Shown: positions 1 through 9,995 of the stretch, piece after piece | How the letters are laid out: every line of letters begins with the position of its first letter | Numbering within the stretch: the first letter of the stretch is position 1 | From: Tigriopus japonicus | Lineage: Eukaryota; Arthropoda; Copepoda; Harpacticoida; Harpacticidae | Direction of reading: 5' to 3' | Length of the DNA stretch: 64,000 nt | Assembly (NCBI GenBank): GCA_010645155.1 | Contig: JAAGOF010000231.1 | Coordinates: 7,718 to 71,717, forward strand | Translations under genes and position numbers: made by a program | Notes under the pieces: generated by a model | Databases searched by the model: none | What the model was told of the DNA's origin: nothing | The model's input: the letters and a program-made list of their open reading frames with translations, nothing else

Positions 1-991
1 GATTCAGTAAGATTATAGCAAAAATACCGAGCAAAATGCAACTTGTTATCAAAATGAGGACAAATGGGAGCTACTTAAAATCTTTGAAATTGCTATTGCT
101 ATGGATATGCACTTTGCACATCAGACTTTGCACCGGCAGAAAAGTTTATTCATAGTAGGGCATCTAAATTAACTGATATTTCAAGAAAACCAGTCAACAG
201 TTAAGTAATCAGAATACCAGCTAATTACCTGACATTTCAAAGCTACCATCGACAAGAACTGCAAAATGTCTGCAAAGTCTTTATGAGGACATTATCACGG
301 CTGAGGGTGGCTGCATGAAAAGATGAGTTCTAAATGATCCAGTGAATATTTTGCCACAGTTCCAGCTATGTGCATGCCCTGTGATACATCCCAGGCCAAT
401 CCTTAATTGGCCTGTGCGTTCTTCTAGTCGAATCTATAAATAGCTGTGATAATGTACTAGTCAAGATAGTCCAATAAATGTGCCAGGGGGCTTCACACCT
501 TCAATCTTTTTGATTATTTCTGCGTGCATTTCACGTTGTTTCACCCTGTACCTGAAGTTTGCGTTTCTTATATCGTGCACGTTAAGTGTCCAGATTTCAT
601 CCGAACACCCGGTAAATACGGAACTAAGGCGATATTCTGGCATAAATGATAAACCACAGCGAAATGCTCACTTCTATCTTTCTCTTTGCTTGTGATGAGA
701 GCATTGATGGAATATGTTTCTGGACTAAAACAAGAATATTGGTTCAGCTTCTGGCAATGAGCTACATTTTCGAGATTTGATTGCAAGACCGTCCAGGATA
801 AGCCAAAGAAAAAAGAAGCCAAAGAGAGAGAAACAAAATTATGAAGTCTCCGAGAATTAGCTTCGATTTTCCTTCGCTGCCATCAAACCTGAAGGTGAAG
901 GGAACCGATGAACCAGTTTCATAATTACCATGCAAAATATTAGATTTAGTTGATACTTGTTTTTAACTTTCAGGCCTTGACTTGCTCTGAT
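1..991. other. Intergenic, no gene seen
   Basis: AT-rich sequence with only short shadow frames. A TATAAATA near 436 followed by AATAAA near 473 resembles a promoter/poly(A) pair or a decayed solo LTR, but no repeat partner is visible in the window. Confidence 0.5.
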
Positions 992-1154
992 TGATGTGAT
1001 GTCATGAATCTACCATCAGAGGGGTTTTGATGCGATAGCTGAAGAGTTGATTCTGGAAGCTGGAGTGAGCTCCTGACAAGAGTATTGAGAACAAAGGTCT
1101 TCTTCAAATTTTATGAATAAACTATTTTAAGGATTAAAGAATAGTGTTATTACA
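992..1154 (+). repeat. 5' LTR of the Ty3-type element
   Basis: 163 bp, TG...CA ends, identical by eye to 5593-5755. It contains an AATAAA-type signal (GAATAAAC near 1114). The preceding CTGAT is repeated after the 3' LTR. Confidence 0.95.
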
Positions 1155-1168
1155 TGGCGCAGTCGGTA
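1155..1168 (+). promoter_or_regulatory. Primer-binding site, tRNA-Ser type
   Basis: TGGCGCAGTCGGTA abuts the 5' LTR and is complementary to the 3' end (TACCGACTGCGCCA) of arthropod tRNA-Ser with the GCAGTCG acceptor. Serine priming is known for several insect Ty3/gypsy elements. Confidence 0.85.
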
Positions 1169-1412
1169 AGTCGACTGCAGCCTCGTGATTGGTGTCATTG
1201 ACATAAAGTGGATCGTAGTACGTAGATCACTCAGTCGTGGATGTTCGCCAAAGGACGTGAGATCCGTAAGGGCCGTCAGTATCATTGGCGAGTACAATAT
1301 CACGTGTGCATGGTCGACTTGGGATGGAACAGATTCCTTTGAAATTAACGTGAGCTCCTTTGGGCCGTTAAGTATATTTGAAGAGAGTATTGTTCAAATT
1401 CAATTCTTTGTC

Positions 1413-2474
1413 ATGGAGGAAATGGTAAAGGCGTTCCAAGCTCATATGGACAGATTGATTGAGGATTCACGAAATCGGGAAGATCGATTAGTTGCAGATG
1501 CAAAGGCCCGCGAGGAAAGGCTGATGGATATGATTGCAACCCGTGGACAAGAAACACTTTCAAGTTCACAATCACATGGAAGCAATTATCGCCCAATATC
1601 AGTAGATCGACCAATGTTGTTGGCTAGTGCCACTACATCCGATTTTATCACCTGGAAAGAAGGTTGGGATAATTTTGCGTTGTGCCAACATTTATCCAGA
1701 CAATCGAGACTGGTACGTGTGGCAGCATTAAAAACTTGTCTGGACGCAGACCTCCAGAGGTTCTTGATTCAAAAGACAATCGATGTAAGCCCTGAAAGTG
1801 ATGTCGATGCTATTATCACAGCCTTGTCAAAATATGTCCGAGCGCAAAGAAACCCATTACTGGATCGCATCGAATTCTACAAAACTACCCAAGATAGTGG
1901 CGAGACGTTTGACAATTTTTTCACCCGTCTGAAAGAAATTTTGCCGTCGTGCAGTTTCGAGTCCGATTCGGCTTGTACCACTTGCAAGAGTAGAGAGGAT
2001 GACCTTATGCGGGATAGGATTGTTTGCGGTGTTCTGAGCGATGAAACACGTCACAGGTTACTGGCAGAACCAGATTTAACCTTGGAAAAGGCAGTGAAGA
2101 TATGCCAAGCTGAGGAGGGTGCATCATCATCGCAGAGAAATCTAGTTCCTAAGGGTCTACAAGCCATTTCCGCTTACAAAAAAGATAAACGTCAGCCGAA
2201 GATTTTTGGATCATCTCAACGATCCTCTGGGAAATGCCAAAATTGTGGTCGGAAAGACCACGAAACAAAGGTTGACTGTCCCGCTCGTGAAAGAACTTGC
2301 CACCGATGTGGAAGGTCAGGACATTTTAGCCCTTGTTGTAAGGACAAGAAAAATATTCAAGGAAGGAGCTCCACGTTAAAGGCCATGAGCTCCATTCAAA
2401 TAGCGCATATTCAATCAAGAGCCGATTTACGATTGGAAACTCAAACTCAAACGGGAGAGTGGCATACAATTTAA
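1413..2474 (+). CDS. gag: Gag polyprotein of the Ty3-type element
   Basis: Structural capsid/nucleocapsid protein of the retrotransposon, which packages element RNA into intracellular particles. The frame is open from 1185, but the ATG at 1413 is the likelier start: the upstream 76 codons look like leader, and the next residues form a charged helix rich in Arg and Glu as expected for a Gag N-terminus. A central capsid-like helical region follows, then two zinc knuckles near the C-terminus: CQNCGRKDH...C, which has one extra spacer residue (CX2CX4HX5C), and the canonical CHRCGRSGHFSPC. The frame ends at TAA 2472-2474, only three codons before the protease DTG motif in the same frame, so Gag-Pol would need stop-codon readthrough, or the stop is a mutation. 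Confidence 0.93.
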   Translation: MEEMVKAFQAHMDRLIEDSRNREDRLVADAKAREERLMDMIATRGQETLSSSQSHGSNYRPISVDRPMLLASATTSDFITWKEGWDNFALCQHLSRQSRLVRVAALKTCLDADLQRFLIQKTIDVSPESDVDAIITALSKYVRAQRNPLLDRIEFYKTTQDSGETFDNFFTRLKEILPSCSFESDSACTTCKSREDDLMRDRIVCGVLSDETRHRLLAEPDLTLEKAVKICQAEEGASSSQRNLVPKGLQAISAYKKDKRQPKIFGSSQRSSGKCQNCGRKDHETKVDCPARERTCHRCGRSGHFSPCCKDKKNIQGRSSTLKAMSSIQIAHIQSRADLRLETQTQTGEWHTI

Positions 2475-5400
2475 TGGATTCCTGATACCGGGAGCGACAT
2501 TGAGGCCATGGATTTGAAGACGTTTGCCAACATGGGGGGAAACCTGAATGACCTTAATGACGAATCGGAGGTCATTCGGAATGTTTCGGGAGGCAAAATG
2601 CTCATCGTTGGAACCTGTCCAGTTTTAATTCGTAATGGGGAACATCGGTTCTCTTCAACACTATATGTCTTCAAAGATATTGAAGGGTGCTATTTGTCCA
2701 GAGACGCCTTGAAAAACCTAGGATATCTTCCCCCTGATTGGCCCAAGGCTAAAATGGTTGCCAGTGTCATGGAAACTAACAATCAAATTGAGAAGATCAA
2801 TTCGGAGATAATTCAAGAATTTTCGGTGGTATTTAATGAAGAAAAACTAAAACCGATGAAAGGACCACCCATGAAAATTCAATTGATTGATGGGGCTAAA
2901 CCATTTCAATTACGAACGGCAAGGAGAATTCCTATCGGAGATGAAGAGCAAATTAAGAAGCAATTAAAAACCATGGAGACGGACGAAATTATCGAATACG
3001 TTAGCAAACCCACGGAATGGTGTCACCCAGTCGTCATAGTCAATAAGAAAGACTCACCGGAGAAACGTGTGGCGATTGATTTTACGCGTTTAAATTCGCA
3101 AGTCAAACGACCAATACATCCAATGCGGACACCTAAAGACGTTATCTATGGGATCAGAAAAGCACGATTTTTCACCAAGTTTGATGCCCGACACGGATAT
3201 TGGCAAGTGCCTCTCGATGAGGAATCCAAAAGTCTCACTACCTTTATCACTCCTTTTGGACGATACCGATTTCTTCGTAATCCACAGGGATTTATTGGTG
3301 CTGGTGACGAGTTTAACTTGCGAACTGATCAGGCGTTTGAAGGTGTTCCAAGATTGGCCAAAGTTGTGGATGATCTTCTGGTTTATGATGAGGATTTTGA
3401 AACTCATGTGAAACATGTTCGTCAAGTTTTGGAACTAGCCAAAGAACATGGGATCACTTTTTCTCTGAAGAAGTTTGAATTTGCAAAGACTGAGGTGTCT
3501 TTTTGTGGATATCTGGTGGGCCGTGATGGTTGGAAAATCGATCCAAATAAAACCAAGGCTTTAAATGAATTCCCAGTTCCCGAGAATAGGACAGATTTAA
3601 GGTCGTTTTTCGGACTGGTAAACCAATTTGGTGAATTCAGTTCAAAAGTTGCTGGAGCAGCCGAACCGTTGAGAGGATTATTGAAGGAAAAAAATGTTTT
3701 CAACTGGGAAAGTGAGCATAATCAGGCTTTCGGGAATGTCAAAGAAGCGTTGACTTCCACACCAACCTTGGCATTTTTCGATTTTCACGCCAAGACTCGT
3801 CTTGAAACGGATGCCTCTCGTACTAGAGGTCTTGGATTTGCTCTATTACAAGAACATAATGGAACATGGCGATTAATTCAGTGTGGTAGCCGATTCTTGT
3901 CTGGAGCTGAATCACGTTATGCAATGATCGAGTTGGAGCTCTTAGCCGTGGTGTGGGCAATGAAAAAGTGCCATGTTTTCTTATCGGGATTGAACTTCGA
4001 TTTGAAAATTGATCACAAGCCACTTGTTCCTATACTCAACGATTATACGTTGGATAAAGTGGATAATCCTCGCCTGCTACGATTATTGTTGAAAATCCAG
4101 ATGTACCAGTTTCGAACTGGATGGAACAAAGGAAAGGATCATGTGATTGCGGATGCATTGTCGAGGGCACCTGTTGATCAACCAGTGTCAGAGGATGAAT
4201 ATGGTGAGGAAAATTCAGGATCTTGTTCGGTTTGCGCTATTTTTCAAAAGGAAAAGGATTTTCCGGATTTGAAGTTGGCTCAGTTGAGGAAGGAAATCGA
4301 AAATGATCAAGAATGCAAAATGTTGATGTGCGTGATCATGGAAGGTTTCCCCGAGAGAAAGTCTGACCTCCCAGAACAGATTCGCGCATTTTGGAGTGTT
4401 CGTGAACATCTCCATTCAAAAGACGGATTGATTTTAAAAGGTGAACGATTAGTCATTCCCAAATCTCTCAGGGGGAAGGTTCTTTCTGATATTCATTCGT
4501 CCCATCAAGGACAGGAGAGAACAAAAAGAAGAGCTCGTCAGATTGTTTATTGGCCCAACTTAAACAACGAGATTAATACTCTTTTACAACATTGTGAACA
4601 ATGCAGAATGCATCAGACGACTCAGATAAGGGAACCATTGATGAGAGAACCGGTCCCCAATCTACCATTCCAAAGTGTTAGCGCCGATCTTTTTGAACAT
4701 TGTGGCTATCAATACATAGTTTACGTTGACCGACTTCCTGGATGGCCGTGTACTGATCGAATTGGAAGGACTGCCACAACTTTGGATGTGATTCGTTTCA
4801 TGCGTCAAAAGTTCCCCGATGTTGGGGTACCTGAAAAACTGGTAACAGACGGAGGTCCTCAATTTTCATCCAGAAAATTCCGAGAGTTTTGCAACCGTTG
4901 GAACATTAACCACGAGATGTCCAGCCCTCATTATCCTCAAAGCAATGGTCACGCGGAAAATGCTGTTAAATCAGTAAAGCGACTTCTCTTGAAAACTACC
5001 ATTAATGGTGATGTGAACTGCGATGAATTTCAGCGTGGAATGCTGGAATGGAGAAACACTCCTCGATCGGACGGAAAAAGTCCAGCAATGATTTTATACG
5101 GAAGACCACTTGATTCTTTTGTATTCGCTTATCGCAAATCATTTGCTTCAAATTGGCACAATGCAGCCAATGAATTGGATATTAGTTCAACTAAAACGAA
5201 ACAAGAAGAATATTACAATAGAAGTGCCCGGAGTTTGAGAACTTTAAACATTGGAGAGTTTGTTGACATCCAACATTTCCGTTCAAAACTGTGGAATATG
5301 AGCGGAAGAGTGGTCTCAATTGGAAAACGACGCGATTATTGTGTCAAAACACCAAGTGGGCGAATTTATTGGAGAAACCGGCGATTTTTACGTCCTCGAA

Positions 5401-5567
5401 TTAGTTCTCCGGCAATTATTAATAACACATCGAAATTTTCGTCTTCCATTCAAAATCCTCCACGGTCTTCCCCAAAGCAACCACTTCAGATCCCGCGACG
5501 AAGTACTCGTGAGAAGAAACCTGTGATTCGAATGAACATTTCTAATTTTTCAACCAAGAAATATTAA
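2475..5567 (+). CDS. pol: Pol polyprotein: protease, RT, RNase H, integrase
   Basis: Replication and integration enzymes of the element, in the same frame as gag after its TAA; the first internal ATG is at 2508. The protease motif WIPDTGSD begins at 2475. RT follows, with FGRYRF and a catalytic box reading VVDD (3364-3375) where most families have Y/FVDD. RNase H shows ETDAS, an IELELLAV block and the IDHKPL motif. Integrase shows an H/H...CEQC zinc region, then the D-D-E triad in SADLF, VTDGGPQFSS and NGHAENAVK. The tail has the SGRVVSIGKR...RNRRFLR pattern of a GPY/F-like module. No frameshift is visible across about 1,030 codons, so the product looks functional apart from the upstream stop. 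Confidence 0.95.
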   Translation, partial: WIPDTGSDIEAMDLKTFANMGGNLNDLNDESEVIRNVSGGKMLIVGTCPVLIRNGEHRFSSTLYVFKDIEGCYLSRDALKNLGYLPPDWPKAKMVASVMETNNQIEKINSEIIQEFSVVFNEEKLKPMKGPPMKIQLIDGAKPFQLRTARRIPIGDEEQIKKQLKTMETDEIIEYVSKPTEWCHPVVIVNKKDSPEKRVAIDFTRLNSQVKRPIHPMRTPKDVIYGIRKARFFTKFDARHGYWQVPLDEESKSLTTFITPFGRYRFLRNPQGFIGAGDEFNLRTDQAFEGVPRLAKVVDDLLVYDEDFETHVKHVRQVLELAKEHGITFSLKKFEFAKTEVSFCGYLVGRDGWKIDPNKTKALNEFPVPENRTDLRSFFGLVNQFGEFSSKVAGAAEPLRGLLKEKNVFNWESEHNQAFGNVKEALTSTPTLAFFDFHAKTRLETDASRTRGLGFALLQEHNGTWRLIQCGSRFLSGAESRYAMIELELLAVVWAMKKCHVFLSGLNFDLKIDHKPLVPILNDYTLDKVDNPRLLRLLLKIQMYQFRTGWNKGKDHVIADALSRAPVDQPVSEDEYGEENSGSCSVCAIFQKEKDFPDLKLAQLRKEIENDQECKMLMCVIMEGFPERKSDLPEQIRAFWSVREHLHSKDGLILKGERLVIPKSLRGKVLSDIHSSHQGQERTKRRARQIVYWPNLNNEINTLLQHCEQCRMHQTTQIREPLMREPVPNLPFQSVSADLFEHCGYQYIVYVDRLPGWPCTDRIGRTATTLDVIRFMRQKFPDVGVPEKLVTDGGPQFSSRKFREFCNRWNINHEMSSPHYPQSNGHAENAVKSVKRLLLKTTINGDVNCDEFQRGMLEWRNTPRSDGKSPAMILYGRPLDSFVFAYRKSFASNWHNAANELDISSTKTKQEEYYNRSARSLRTLNIGEFVDIQHFRSKLWNMSGRVVSIGKRRDYCVKTPSGRIYWRNRRFLRPRISSPAIINNTSKFSSSIQNPPRSSPKQPLQIPRRSTREKKPVIRMNISNFSTKKY

Positions 5568-5592
5568 TGCTTTCGAAATTGTAAGGGGGAGG

Positions 5593-5755
5593 TGATGTGA
5601 TGTCATGAATCTACCATCAGAGGGGTTTTGATGCGATAGCTGAAGAGTTGATTCTGGAAGCTGGAGTGAGCTCCTGACAAGAGTATTGAGAACAAAGGTC
5701 TTCTTCAAATTTTATGAATAAACTATTTTAAGGATTAAAGAATAGTGTTATTACA
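5593..5755 (+). repeat. 3' LTR of the Ty3-type element
   Basis: 163 bp, identical by eye to 992-1154. It is preceded by the purine-rich GTAAGGGGGAGG (5581-5592), the expected plus-strand primer, and followed by the target duplicate CTGAT. Confidence 0.95.
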
Positions 5756-5760
5756 CTGAT

Positions 5761-8740
5761 ATTTCCCGGAGATCAGCCAAAATCGATCAACACTGATTTT
5801 ACAATTTGCGCAACCAGTGCTGATCCTTCAAGACTGAATATTTTTAGAAAGTCAAAGACCACAATTAGGTTAAAAATCACACTTTGTTCGTTCTAGAGCA
5901 ATCCCAATAATGACAGGGTGTTCAGGAATTGATGGTGCATCGTGCTTTTCCTCGCCATTCAGACAAAAAAATACTTTAAAATTGAAAAAATATACCGTTA
6001 GGCTATGCTTTGAAGACCTTTAAAAATTCCGATACACCATCAATGTTTGGACACCTTGTATATTTCTACTCTTATTTGTTGTACAAAATCCACGATTCAA
6101 CGAACAACAAAAAGATTAGTTGCTAAAACAGCCTTTGGACAGCTAAGTTGAGTCTGTCAAGTCTTGACATGAAACACCCTGTCGTTTGGATCATCAGTAG
6201 CTGGGTTTACGCATGTGATTGTAGTGAAGCTTCATGCACGCACAAAACGTTCTTTGAGGATGGGGAAAGGGCAGGTCTGCTACTGCATAGCTAGCTAGCT
6301 ACTGTTCACGTTCACACTACAATGGAGCTGAGCACCCCACAAGATCTCCAGTTGTGGGTGGTCTTTCCACAGAAAAAAATTGGCACAAAATCGAGGCTTC
6401 TGGAAAATTAATGTTGGATGAACGGATGATAATGGTTCGTTGTACCATTCGCTCCATCCAGAGAGAACTGCCTCCATGTTAGTAGAGATATGGGCTACTT
6501 TTCCTCAACGAGTTGTTTGAAATGAAATACTGGACGATGAGTGAAAGAACACCCAAGCAGGTTCGATCCGAACCCAAGTTAGTACTCGAGGGTGGTGAAC
6601 GGCCATCTTGGCCGAGCTAGAAAGAATAATGAAGCCATTATTATCGCCCAGAGACTTTTCTTCCTTCTCAACTGACTTAATTACTGGTTCACAAAAAAAA
6701 GAGAGGATTGACCGGATCTGCAGAAGTTGGCTGGCATGAATGTGGATGAAAGCTCAAAATAATGAGCGGCATTTGGTCCTTTCTTCTCAAAGGCTTCATC
6801 TTTGAAAGATGCTTGAAGATTATAATTACCATTTCCAAGCTTAACTAACGCTGCCAACTGAAGAGATGATTCCGCCCAATTCAAACTCGAGTCGAGAATC
6901 TATTCCGTACTAAGGGATAATAAAACAAAGAAAAACAAGCTCTTTTTTGCTTTAAGGGGTGTTTTCAAAATCAAAACTCATTTCTACATGTTTCAGAGTA
7001 CCTTAATTCCTTTCATTTCAAAAACCTTCATACTTTATTATTATACACAAACGACTTCTTAGAGGTCCTTCTTTGTGACTGATTTGTCCTCATTCATACC
7101 ATTTCAACCTCAATAAGGTCTTCTTGCTCCTTTTTATTTAAGCTTTTTTGGTTCAAGAAAACTTCAATTTTGAATCTGACGGAAGGTTTTATGATTTATA
7201 GAGTTTGTGTAAATAGCCTTTTGATCAGAAGTAGACATCTGATTAAGCTGATTTTTACATTTTATTCCTGGGATATCATGGTTGAAAAATCCAATATGGT
7301 CCAAAGTAATCAAGTCAAGGAAAACAGAAACCAAGCACTTGAATTCAAGAGATTTTGAGTTCCCATCTCCGCATCAAAAATATGTTGCAACGAGCGAACA
7401 GAGCGAGGTAAGTCTTTGAAAGGTTTGACCATTACCGGCGAATTCATGCTCATCAACCACCCAGTATGTTGGTTCACTCGGCGACTAGTGAATGAATATT
7501 CGAGCGGTAAACATGCTTCAAAGAAATATGATGGCAGCACCGCTATCCTCTCAAAAAAAGCGCTGTGCATTAATATCATCGGCCAGCTTCTTGTGCAATG
7601 AGGGCCATCGGAATTAGCCAGTGCTTATGCTTCCTCAGCTTCATCATTCCACGTGGGTGGTCTTTTTTCCGTCGTCCTCGTTTCTTTCACCTTCACGGCG
7701 ATGGCCACCCTGTTCGAACGTGCTTCAAGATCGTAAATCTCGACTCATGTGTACAATTATATTGTATTCAGGGACGGATCTAAGGTAAAATTGGGCAAAA
7801 TTGCATAGGAAACGGAATTGTCAGAGATTGAGTAGCAGAGGAAAAACGTGTCCTTTGACTACTTTATTCCCGGAATTGTAGCATTGCCAGAAGGATTATC
7901 TCAAGTTACCGCGTGGTTATCTGAGATCCGAGGATTTATAGTGTGACTTGGAATCTATTTCATCTAAGCAACCACGTGGGTGAACCTGGTGGTTAAGTGA
8001 GTGATGCACTAAGCCTCCAAAGTTGTTCCAAGCAACACACATCACCAAGCAATAAATCTAGTTCATGTCTACTCATGAACCAATGTTAGAGTCAAGAATA
8101 AGGGCCACAGACGACAATTTTTGACACCCAAGATAGTTGCTGTCCAAAAATTCAGAAAACTGGTTACTTTGATTTCATTCCTAGCAAACAAAGTTGTTTT
8201 TGGGTTTATAAGTTACTTCACGTTCATGACTTTGTCTAATTGTTTGTGGCAATTTGTGAGGCTTAAGAATCGCCAATCTAGAAGCGGTCTGTATCTCTTG
8301 CTCTCTTAAAACTTCCCACAAATATGGAGAACTCATATATCCCTTGCCTTAACGCAATAATTTTATTGTGTTGTTTATTTTACTGAAAACAGTTCAAAAA
8401 TAATTTAGTGAGCTACAATGGATGGATTGACTTTGTATCATATCAGCTAATTGAGCAACAGTACCTTAGATCATTTATAAATCACCACTGTAGATAGCGT
8501 GCAAGCTTTAGTCAGGCTGATTTGGCAAGCGGGGCGGAATGCGTTGAACTTATGAGGAAAGTGTCGCCCTTACAACTGTTGAGCGGACAATTAGTGTGAC
8601 CTAACATGCGAATCAAGACCAACTTTTTAAAACTCGTTCTTGAAACCACCAGTTATTTTTTGTCCATATATTTATTGGATTACCCTACATAAAGTAAAAG
8701 CTTAAATTTGTGTTCTTTGTAGATCTCAATGATCATAACA
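5761..8740. other. Intergenic, no gene seen
   Basis: About 3 kb with no long frame, no recognisable domain and no convincing splice-linked exons. A stretch near 6559-6625 (GGTTCGATCC...TTAGTACTCG) weakly resembles Pol III-gene sequence but is too short to call. Confidence 0.5.
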
Positions 8741-9190
8741 AGGAGAAATACTGTACAGACAGCTGTTAAAAGCTAAGGGTTCATGTTCTCTGCTTTCGAA
8801 AAATTCGTTTCATCAAGCTCGTCATGATCATGATTGATATGAGGTCAAGTTTGAACGCACTTATGTACAACCAGCTTGTTGTAATCAAAACAAGGAATAC
8901 AGTTCATAGCTAACAGCTGATCACCTCCAAACTTTTGTCAGCTGTTTTGCGCTTGCCAATGGGTGGATTGACTTTGCATCAGCTAATAGGAGAATACGGT
9001 ACTAGCAGCTTGCAAAAGCTAAGGATTAAGTAAAGCTATGCCTTTGAAAAACTCGTTTCATCAAGCTAGTCTTGACTATGATTGAGATGAGGTCAAGTTT
9101 GAACGCATTTATGACCAATCCGTCTGTTGAAATTAAAACATGGAATACATTTCGTGACTTATCACGTCCAAAATTTTGTTAGTTGTTTTT
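8741..9190. repeat. Imperfect tandem duplication, period about 247 bp
   Basis: The segment beginning AGGAGAAATACTGTAC at 8741 recurs beginning AGGAGAATACGGTAC at 8988. Both contain TTTCATCAAGCT and GAGGTCAAGTTTGAACGCA in the same order. A further partial match to the intervening sequence (GGATTGACTTTG) lies near 8426. Confidence 0.75.
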
Positions 9191-9365
9191 GTTTAGTTGT
9201 TTGCTAGTGCTTCTTTTCATGTGCCCACAGCTCGGGCTTCTCTTGTTATGTATGTCTTGTAGATAGCAACGGTCCTAAATCAGTTTTGAAGCAACTGAAG
9301 TATCTCAAATGTTAATTGGGGATTGCTTGTGGTCATGCAATAGTTTTTGGTTGAATTAATTGGTT

Positions 9366-9366
9366 A

Positions 9367-9399
<33 letters not shown>

Positions 9400-9400
9400 T
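9366..9400. repeat. TTA trinucleotide microsatellite
   Basis: About eleven uninterrupted ATT/TTA units ending in a T run. Confidence 0.95.
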
Positions 9401-9444
9401 TTGCGGATTTTTTACTACCTCTACAAGGAATGCAATTCCCTTTA

Positions 9445-9563
9445 AATTGAAGGATTTCTCCCGACAGCTTCAATCCGACCCCCAACAGGATACGAACCTA
9501 CGCCGTCTGGGGAAGCACTTACACTCGGCTCTTATAAGAGCGCATTAGTACGCGCTGGCCACT
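9445..9563 (-). repeat. tRNA-like sequence, probable SINE head
   Basis: On the minus strand it carries a good Pol III B box, GGTTCGTATCC, and upstream a Leu/Ser-type A box, TGGCCAGCGCG. The arms do not pair as a functional tRNA, so a tRNA-derived SINE or a tRNA pseudogene is more likely than a working gene. Confidence 0.4.
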
Positions 9564-9567
9564 CTTA

Positions 9568-9995
9568 CGATATTACTTTTGGAATCTTGTGGTTATCTTC
9601 GTTTTGTTTTTATTAACATGTCAGTTTACCATTTGAGATATTTCGTCTGATAACCCCTTTACAATTCTAATACAAATCCGAACCTTCAGTTGGAAGTGAA
9701 TTGAAAAATAATTTCAGATATGAAATTATCTATCTGCAATTATCTGCAAATCTGTGCATACCATTGAAAGTGTGAGCCATTGCCACACTATAACACTAGA
9801 TGGCGCACTTTATGACTTTACTTTTTCGTTAAAGTGCACTAGAAGAAAGGGCATGGTACTTGCTCACTTCCAACTGAAGGTTCGGATTTGTATTAGAATT
9901 GTAAAGGGGTTATCAGACGAAATGTCTCAAATGGTGAACTGACATGTTAATAAAAACAAAACGAAGATAACCACAAGATTCCAAAAGTATTATCG
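9568..9995. mobile_element. Foldback element with 131-bp inverted arms
   Basis: Arms 9568-9698 and 9865-9995 are inverted copies of about 131 bp with only a few mismatches, separated by 166 bp of AT-rich sequence with no coding capacity. Outer ends read CGATATTACTTTTGGAATC and its inverse. No clear target duplication was found. It is best read as a MITE or foldback element of unknown superfamily. Confidence 0.8.

Larger units (their letters stand above)
992..5755 (+). mobile_element. Complete Ty3-type LTR retrotransposon
   Basis: A 4,764-bp element with two direct LTRs (992-1154 and 5593-5755) that are identical by eye, start TG and end CA, and are flanked by a 5-bp target duplication, CTGAT (987-991 and 5756-5760). 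The primer-binding site TGGCGCAGTCGGTA starts immediately after the 5' LTR, and a purine tract (5582-5592) directly precedes the 3' LTR. The domain order is gag, protease, RT, RNase H, integrase, which is Ty3/Metaviridae order; no env is present. Identical LTRs point to a recent insertion. The only visible defect is one in-frame TAA between gag and protease, which may be functional. Confidence 0.96.

Noticed and set aside
400..530. Possible solo LTR with TATAAATA and AATAAA
   Set aside because: No second copy, no target duplication and no primer site or purine tract visible.
6559..6625. Possible 5S rRNA or tRNA fragment (GGTTCGATCC...TTAGTACTCG...GGCC)
   Set aside because: Only short similarity to the 5S 3' region and no matching 5' part; too weak to list as an RNA gene.
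9480..9540. Functional tRNA gene on the minus strand
   Set aside because: A and B boxes are present but acceptor and T-arm pairing fail; more likely SINE or pseudogene.
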